Shown here one piece after another: positions 58,831 to 64,000 of a stretch of 64,000 nt of DNA. The notes under the pieces are model-generated. The model was not told where the DNA came from, did not search any database, and was given only the letters and a program-made list of their open reading frames with translations. The number at the start of each line of letters is the position of its first letter. Position 1 is the first letter of the stretch. A program made the position numbers and the translations under genes. The DNA lies in the NCBI RefSeq assembly GCF_027744825.2, contig NC_071340.1, positions 8,757,501 through 8,821,500 of the forward strand, given 5' to 3'. The DNA comes from Synchiropus splendidus (taxonomy: Eukaryota; Chordata; Actinopteri; Syngnathiformes; Callionymidae).

Positions 58831-59580
58831 TTAAACTAAAGCTCTTCTAATGTCTTGAAACTACATCGAAGTGGCGACCTTTCACAACATCACATATGCA
58901 GCGTTCTTCATGCGCAAAGTCGTAGAGTAGATCTCGCTGACAAATCAGATGTTTAGTTTTAGATTTACACATACATTACCTCAATGTTCCCATCTGCCTC
59001 CTAAACACATAAAGTCATCCGCTCGACAATAAAAGGGGGGGAAAAAAAGGATTAGATGACAGCCGAGAGATGAAAGACGGAAAAGACGGGATGCATTATC
59101 CATACAGGTTTGAGTACTGCAGCACTCTTTGGATTGTTCCTTCCTTTTGTGTGCTTGAGAAGCCATCTATGGAGGTCTGCCCTCCTCACGTCAGTCCGGC
59201 TCAGGCACAGACACACACGGAGGTAAGTCCATTAGACAGTCACTTAAAGAGCTGGAGAGTCGCTGTGCCCCCTGGCTTGCCTCTGTACAAAACACACACT
59301 GCACTTTAGGTGTGTATAATTGTGTTATGTCCAGCCAAAGTTATCTTGCCTCGTCACACACACCAGCGCACACACAGTTTTGACAAGAACACGCAGGGGG
59401 CACCGCTCTCCAGACATAAATACACTCTCACGTACACACTGGTCCCCGCCTCGCGCTTTCTCGGGGACCTCGTGTGCCACCGGTCCACCCGATCGCACTG
59501 TGACTTTCAGTGTGTGAGTCGCTCTTAATTCCAGACCAACATCTCTGCCTGGCCTCGCCATCTGCTCGCCACACTGCGAA
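58831..59580. other. Non-coding interval
   Basis: No supported gene. The stretch is rich in CACA between 59205 and 59440, giving His/Thr-rich frames by composition. Confidence 0.4.
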
Positions 59581-59611
59581 ACATGGCGCTCCCACTGGCT
59601 GCGGGCCGTTT
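59581..59611. repeat. 31-bp direct repeat, unit 1
   Basis: acatggcgctcccactggc followed by tgcgggccgttt recurs at 60395-60425 with one difference (t to g). The flanks differ. Confidence 0.85.
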
Positions 59612-60394
59612 GACACAGCAACAAAAATTTTAATTCCTTTCTTGGATACGGAAATGGATCTGAAAGTTGAGTCTGCGCACCAGAGTTATTATTGCACAAT
59701 TAAACAGTCCAAATATGTTGCAATGTGCTGCAGCAACACATGTCTCTCGGATAATTTTAGCCTTTCTTATGGCGGAAGGATTCATGTCGCAAATGGAGCT
59801 GGGAATTTATCTGTTTCACGAGTTGTTTTTGGATTGTTTTCATCCACATTTCTATGTGAATCATCACATTAAGATTAGGGACGCCACCTGCTTGGTTCCT
59901 ACTTGAAGAGCGTCATTGAAAATGTGGCACAGTGGAAATGGAGTTGGGATGAACCACTTTACGGGCCTGATGGAGCAAAACGGATGTGAAAGACTTCAAC
60001 AGCAGGTGATAAAATTTCAGACCTCTCACATTAGAGTGGTAATGGCGCAGACCTCAAGTTATTATTTCATCCTGATTTCTGCTCTGTTTTTATGTCATAA
60101 GCTTTACCAAGCTTGTGCTCCTGGGTAGCAGCCTCAAAAAGAGAGGCCAAGACTCTCCCTAGAAACTTCCTCCCCGCTCCTGCTGTTCACAAGCAAAGTG
60201 TGACATCAACTGGTTATCTTGAAGGGGAGTTCCCTTATGAGTCCTGGTGATGGAGAACCTCGCCCCATCACCAAGGTAGTGTCGAGACGTCTGACAGAGA
60301 AAACTCATTTGGCCAAGTCACCTTCTTCTCTCAGACAGGCAGGGATTGGGAATAGAGATTAACTTTTGGGCTCAGCTCATCCTTTATCAGCACC
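59612..60394. other. Non-coding interval between direct repeats
   Basis: No supported gene. Open + frames at 59510-59906 show no domain. Confidence 0.4.
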
Positions 60395-60425
60395 ACATGG
60401 CGCTCCCACTGGCGGCGGGCCGTTT
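60395..60425. repeat. 31-bp direct repeat, unit 2
   Basis: Same sequence as 59581-59611 except one base, 814 bases downstream in the same orientation. Confidence 0.85.
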
Positions 60426-61974
60426 CCCTTGGCCCAACGTGTCAAATGACCAAATATACCTGAACTGCCCCGTCGGCAGGAACTGACGCTCGCCTGAGGC
60501 TGTGATTCTGCCTGCGGCTCCTGGTGACCCACAACGTTCAACGGATGTGCGTGGGCCTGGGCATTATGGGGAAAAGTAGAAGTCACTATTAAAACATTTT
60601 TTTCTATATCACTTTATCTGGATTGTTCTCTACTTTTTTTAAAGATGTCTCTGAGGCATCTTTAATGGAAAACTATCGAAATTACAATTGGAATTACATA
60701 GAAAAAGTGTGGACACAATATAGAAAAAAGATTTTTAAATCTACACGCAGAAGTAGAAAAATATAAGAGTATAACAACAAAGCAATAAACCTTTGGTGGC
60801 CAATAAGGAGTTGTCAAGTCGTGGCGAGTCAAAAAATTGAGATTGTCCAAAATGATCCCACAACTATTAAAAATGAGGTCCAGTAATTGCCCAGCCTGAG
60901 ACGTGTGTGTGTGTTGCGGCTCCACGGCTGACACACAACCAATCTTGTGAACATGGCAAGTACCACTAGTAGTGTCAGTAGCAGTGTTGTTCTCCACCAG
61001 AGATGATATGCAAGGCTCCTATTTTTTGTCACTGCCGGAATACAAACGCACAAATTCAGTACAGCAGCTTTGTGAAGGAAGTACAGCACGGTAACAAAAT
61101 AAAAGTACCTGGTATTACCAAGTCCACCTCGAGGCAACTATTGACTTTTGGTATTTATATAAACTGAGACTGACACATGATTATGTGAGTTCAGGATCTG
61201 TGGGATGCACAAACCGGTGACGCCTTCCATAACGCATATAGACGGGGTGACCATTGATCAAAAGAGCGTGACTGCTACCTCAATAAAAGGAGAAGAATTC
61301 AGTTCATTGTCGAACCTTGGATTTAAGCATGAGTAGTGTGAGTTTGGGGAAAGCTTACCACCTTATCACCTGAACCCCAACAAACCATGTTTTGTCAGGG
61401 TTGCACTTGTGGAGTGAACACAACAGCTGTAATAAGCTGACTGATCTCCACATTGGACCACACATGCAAGTCTTGTTGTCCTGAAAAAGTAAATCGTCAA
61501 AATACATGTAAATGCATCAAAGGGCATGTGGGGTGTTTCTGTGCTGTGGGGGAACAAGCTAACGCTGACCTCCATATGCACCGACTCCAAAGTATTCTCA
61601 GGCCAGAAGCTGCAAAATTTTTTCCGCAGGACCAACTTCTTTTCGGATGTGTCCAGCATTTCAGTGCTATTTAAATCAGATCCCACACCTACTGGCTCCG
61701 ACCATCAAAGGCGAGGCAGAGGTTTCACTTCCACCTGTCGAAACTCAGAGCTCAGACTTCCATATCTAATGAATAAAGTGGGGTGTCTTTTTCACATGAG
61801 GAACAAGAAACCACAGCGCAGTACCAGAACTCCAGCTACACTGCAAAACAGTACATACACCGTGGATGAACGAGAACCGACATAAAAGAGATTTATCTGT
61901 ATTTTCATCCATTTTCATTTAATAAAAAAACTCGTTTTGAATCACATTATTTATAATTTTCTTTTTTTGGTTCA
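60426..61974. other. Non-coding interval
   Basis: No supported gene or repeat. The minus-strand frames at 60662-61137 overlap one another and have no domain. Confidence 0.4.
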
Positions 61975-62300
61975 GGTATTTCCACCCACCCATCTTCTCT
62001 GTCTGCACGATCATCTGTCCACCTTTACCTTTACCTCTTATTTCTATGATTCTGTCCATGTGTGAGTCTATCCATCCACCTATATATCAAGCTGTTACAA
62101 TTCAGCTGTCCCTCGGTCTGTCTGTCTCTTCACCTGCGCTGTCAGTCTCACTATCCACCTGCATTTATCAGTCTGCCCACTTATGTATCAGTTAGTTTGG
62201 CCTTTTCATCTGTCTCTCCTCACTGTCTGGTCGCTTCCATATTTGACTCTATTCTGTGACTGTATTCTTCCATCAATCTATCTGCCTATCCAATGTTCCT
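61975..62300. repeat. Degenerate pyrimidine-rich simple repeat (catc/ctgt/atct units)
   Basis: The + strand is dominated by tccatccacc, ctgtctgtctct, catctgtc and aatctatctgcctatcc motifs spread over about 325 bases. It looks like an old tetranucleotide microsatellite that has decayed. Confidence 0.65.
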
Positions 62301-64000
62301 GGCAACTTTTCTATCTTTAATGTCTGGAACTCATTCTCTTCCAGTTGTCTGTAAAACCTTGCCCTTTTTTTTCTTGACTACTTTCATCCATCGATGCCCT
62401 GACTGCTTTTCCCTAACCACCTAAATCGACTGTCCTGTAACCAAAAATAAAGCAACACTCAGGTACACTGTGTTGCTTGACAAAAAAACTTTTTCGCCAA
62501 CGAAGCAAGTTCAAGCTGTGAAACAGGTTGAAAATGCGAAGAGCAAAACTGTAATATTGCAAATGCTGATGTTTTTAAAGGAGGAACTGGGAAACCACTG
62601 AGGACAGATGTGTGAATAAGGACGTGGCCGCACACCCACAGTGCTGGTGAGCCTCCAAGAACTCCCATCTGTTGAACCAGCAGTCCAGGTGACCAACTAA
62701 TGAGAAATAATGAGGCTTCACTAAACAACAACAGCTTGGATGGACAGCTCCACCACCACACACACGCTAGTGCAGTGGCACCACCACCAGCTCACTTGCT
62801 CAACAGTTTTGTTTTCATTCACAGGGATTTTGAATTTTCATGAAGGGGGGCTTGTTTTGAAATACGCCCCCATTTTACATGAGGCAAACTGAGAAAGATA
62901 CTAGTCAGTCACCAGTAGACTTTTGATATTACAAACATAAACAATGACCAAACTATTTCTCAACCACTTACATCCTATAGTGTCATTCCATTCTGACCTC
63001 AACCACCATTTTTCCATCTTTTACCTAGTTACCCTCTTGTCACAATTAAAGTGCAAAACTCCATCAAGCCCCTTCACACCCATAATATATGTTCTCCCCC
63101 CTCAGGTGGCAGAACTCGCTCACATTTTCAACATTCATTTTGTTTTCAAAATATTATCAGTATTTCCTAAAAAATTCATTGAAATCTTTTCATCACATTG
63201 AAGTACAGACTGTCGGATAAACACAGAGAGAAGGGGAAATGAAAGAAGAAGATGGGTGTGACAGGGAGGACGCACAATATAGCGGCAAGTCATCGGAGGA
63301 GGATGACTTGCCGCACACAGGAAATGTCAGAAGGCAAAGAAGACTATCTATTCTGATCTGAAATGGCAAGCACAAACATCTCAAGAGTTTTTTTTCACAA
63401 ACTGAGTCTGAGTCAACATCACCTGATAAATGTCAAGTTAGTTGCAAGACCAATATGGAACTATAAATGTATACTGCAGCTTTTGTTTAATTAACAAAAA
63501 CAAAACATTACACAAATCCAAAGTACAAAAGCCTTTATTTAGTAGTTAACAGGGAGTTCAGTCATTCAATATGTTTTGAAACATTGAAAAAAGAGAAGTA
63601 CAATTATGTTTTGTTTGTTGTATTATCATATTATCGGAGTAAAAATACAGACTGTAGAAAAAAAAAAGGCGAGCTAGAAGGATTCATCAGCTCCATGCAG
63701 TGTTGTTTTGTGTGAGTATAATAAAGTCTGAGCATATCAAACACAAATGCAGAAACATACAGAGTGATGCAATGAAATGCAAAACTTGGTGCCTAGTAAA
63801 ACTGAAAATTTTGTCATTTTTTTGTCAATTTATCATGCTGAAAAATACCATAATAGACAATGGATTTACAAACAGAATCTCCAACTTTTCAAAGGCTGCT
63901 GTAACCATGAAACCATGGCAACCTGAACACAGCATCACCTGAAACAGGTTGCATCACAATAGACTCACAAAAAGCTAATTGCATTTTCACTTTATCAAAA
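62301..64000. other. Non-coding interval to the window end
   Basis: No supported gene, RNA or defined repeat. The sequence is A/T-rich, with an A run near 63659-63668. Confidence 0.4.

Noticed and set aside
62062..62300. Ser/Leu-rich frame as a membrane protein
   Set aside because: Arises from a decayed pyrimidine-rich tetranucleotide repeat.
1..64000. CRISPR arrays, prophage, operons, riboswitches or rRNA
   Set aside because: The sequence is vertebrate nuclear DNA. Its periodic repeats are di- to hexanucleotide microsatellites, not spaced CRISPR units.

Overview
The window is vertebrate nuclear DNA, almost certainly from a ray-finned (teleost) fish. It shows one large spliced exon of a conserved neuronal gene, long non-coding flanks, abundant CA/GT microsatellites, and fragments of fish-type transposons (RTE/Rex3-like and L2/Rex1-like LINEs, Tigger/pogo-like and hAT-like DNA elements). 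There are no prokaryotic operons, CRISPR arrays, rRNA genes or recognisable tRNA genes.

The only confident protein-coding feature is the terminal coding exon of a class 6 semaphorin on the + strand (2149-3299), best matched by SEMA6A. It carries the juxtamembrane stretch, the transmembrane helix and the whole cytoplasmic tail, ending in the proline-rich zyxin-like region. Upstream (1-2148) looks like the last intron. Downstream is a 3' UTR with a good AATAAA at 4178-4183 and possibly longer isoforms.

From about 4.2 kb to 64 kb I see no further host gene. The sequence behaves like a repeat-salted gene desert, a known type of neighbourhood for axon-guidance genes. It holds three copies of a ~717-bp Tigger-like non-autonomous transposon with TA target duplications (8116-8830, 24867-25256 partial, 56976-57693 inverted). 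It also holds four copies of a fold-back element with ~100-bp inverted arms, one with a 7-8 bp direct repeat at its ends (25509-25842). Further repeats are two copies of a CA-microsatellite-linked repeat (7586-7740, 44885-44995), a hAT-like element (46450-47115), five RTE-type LINE 3' fragments, one L2/Rex1-type LINE 3' fragment with a visible FADD motif (49208-49998), and two T-rich retrotransposon 3' ends (39650-40190, 52350-53092).

No new biological system is evident. The best candidates for something undescribed are the fold-back repeat family and a 31-bp direct repeat (59581 / 60395). A few AT-rich, low-repeat blocks may be regulatory elements of the semaphorin gene. All repeat names rest on recalled motif similarity, not on a database search.
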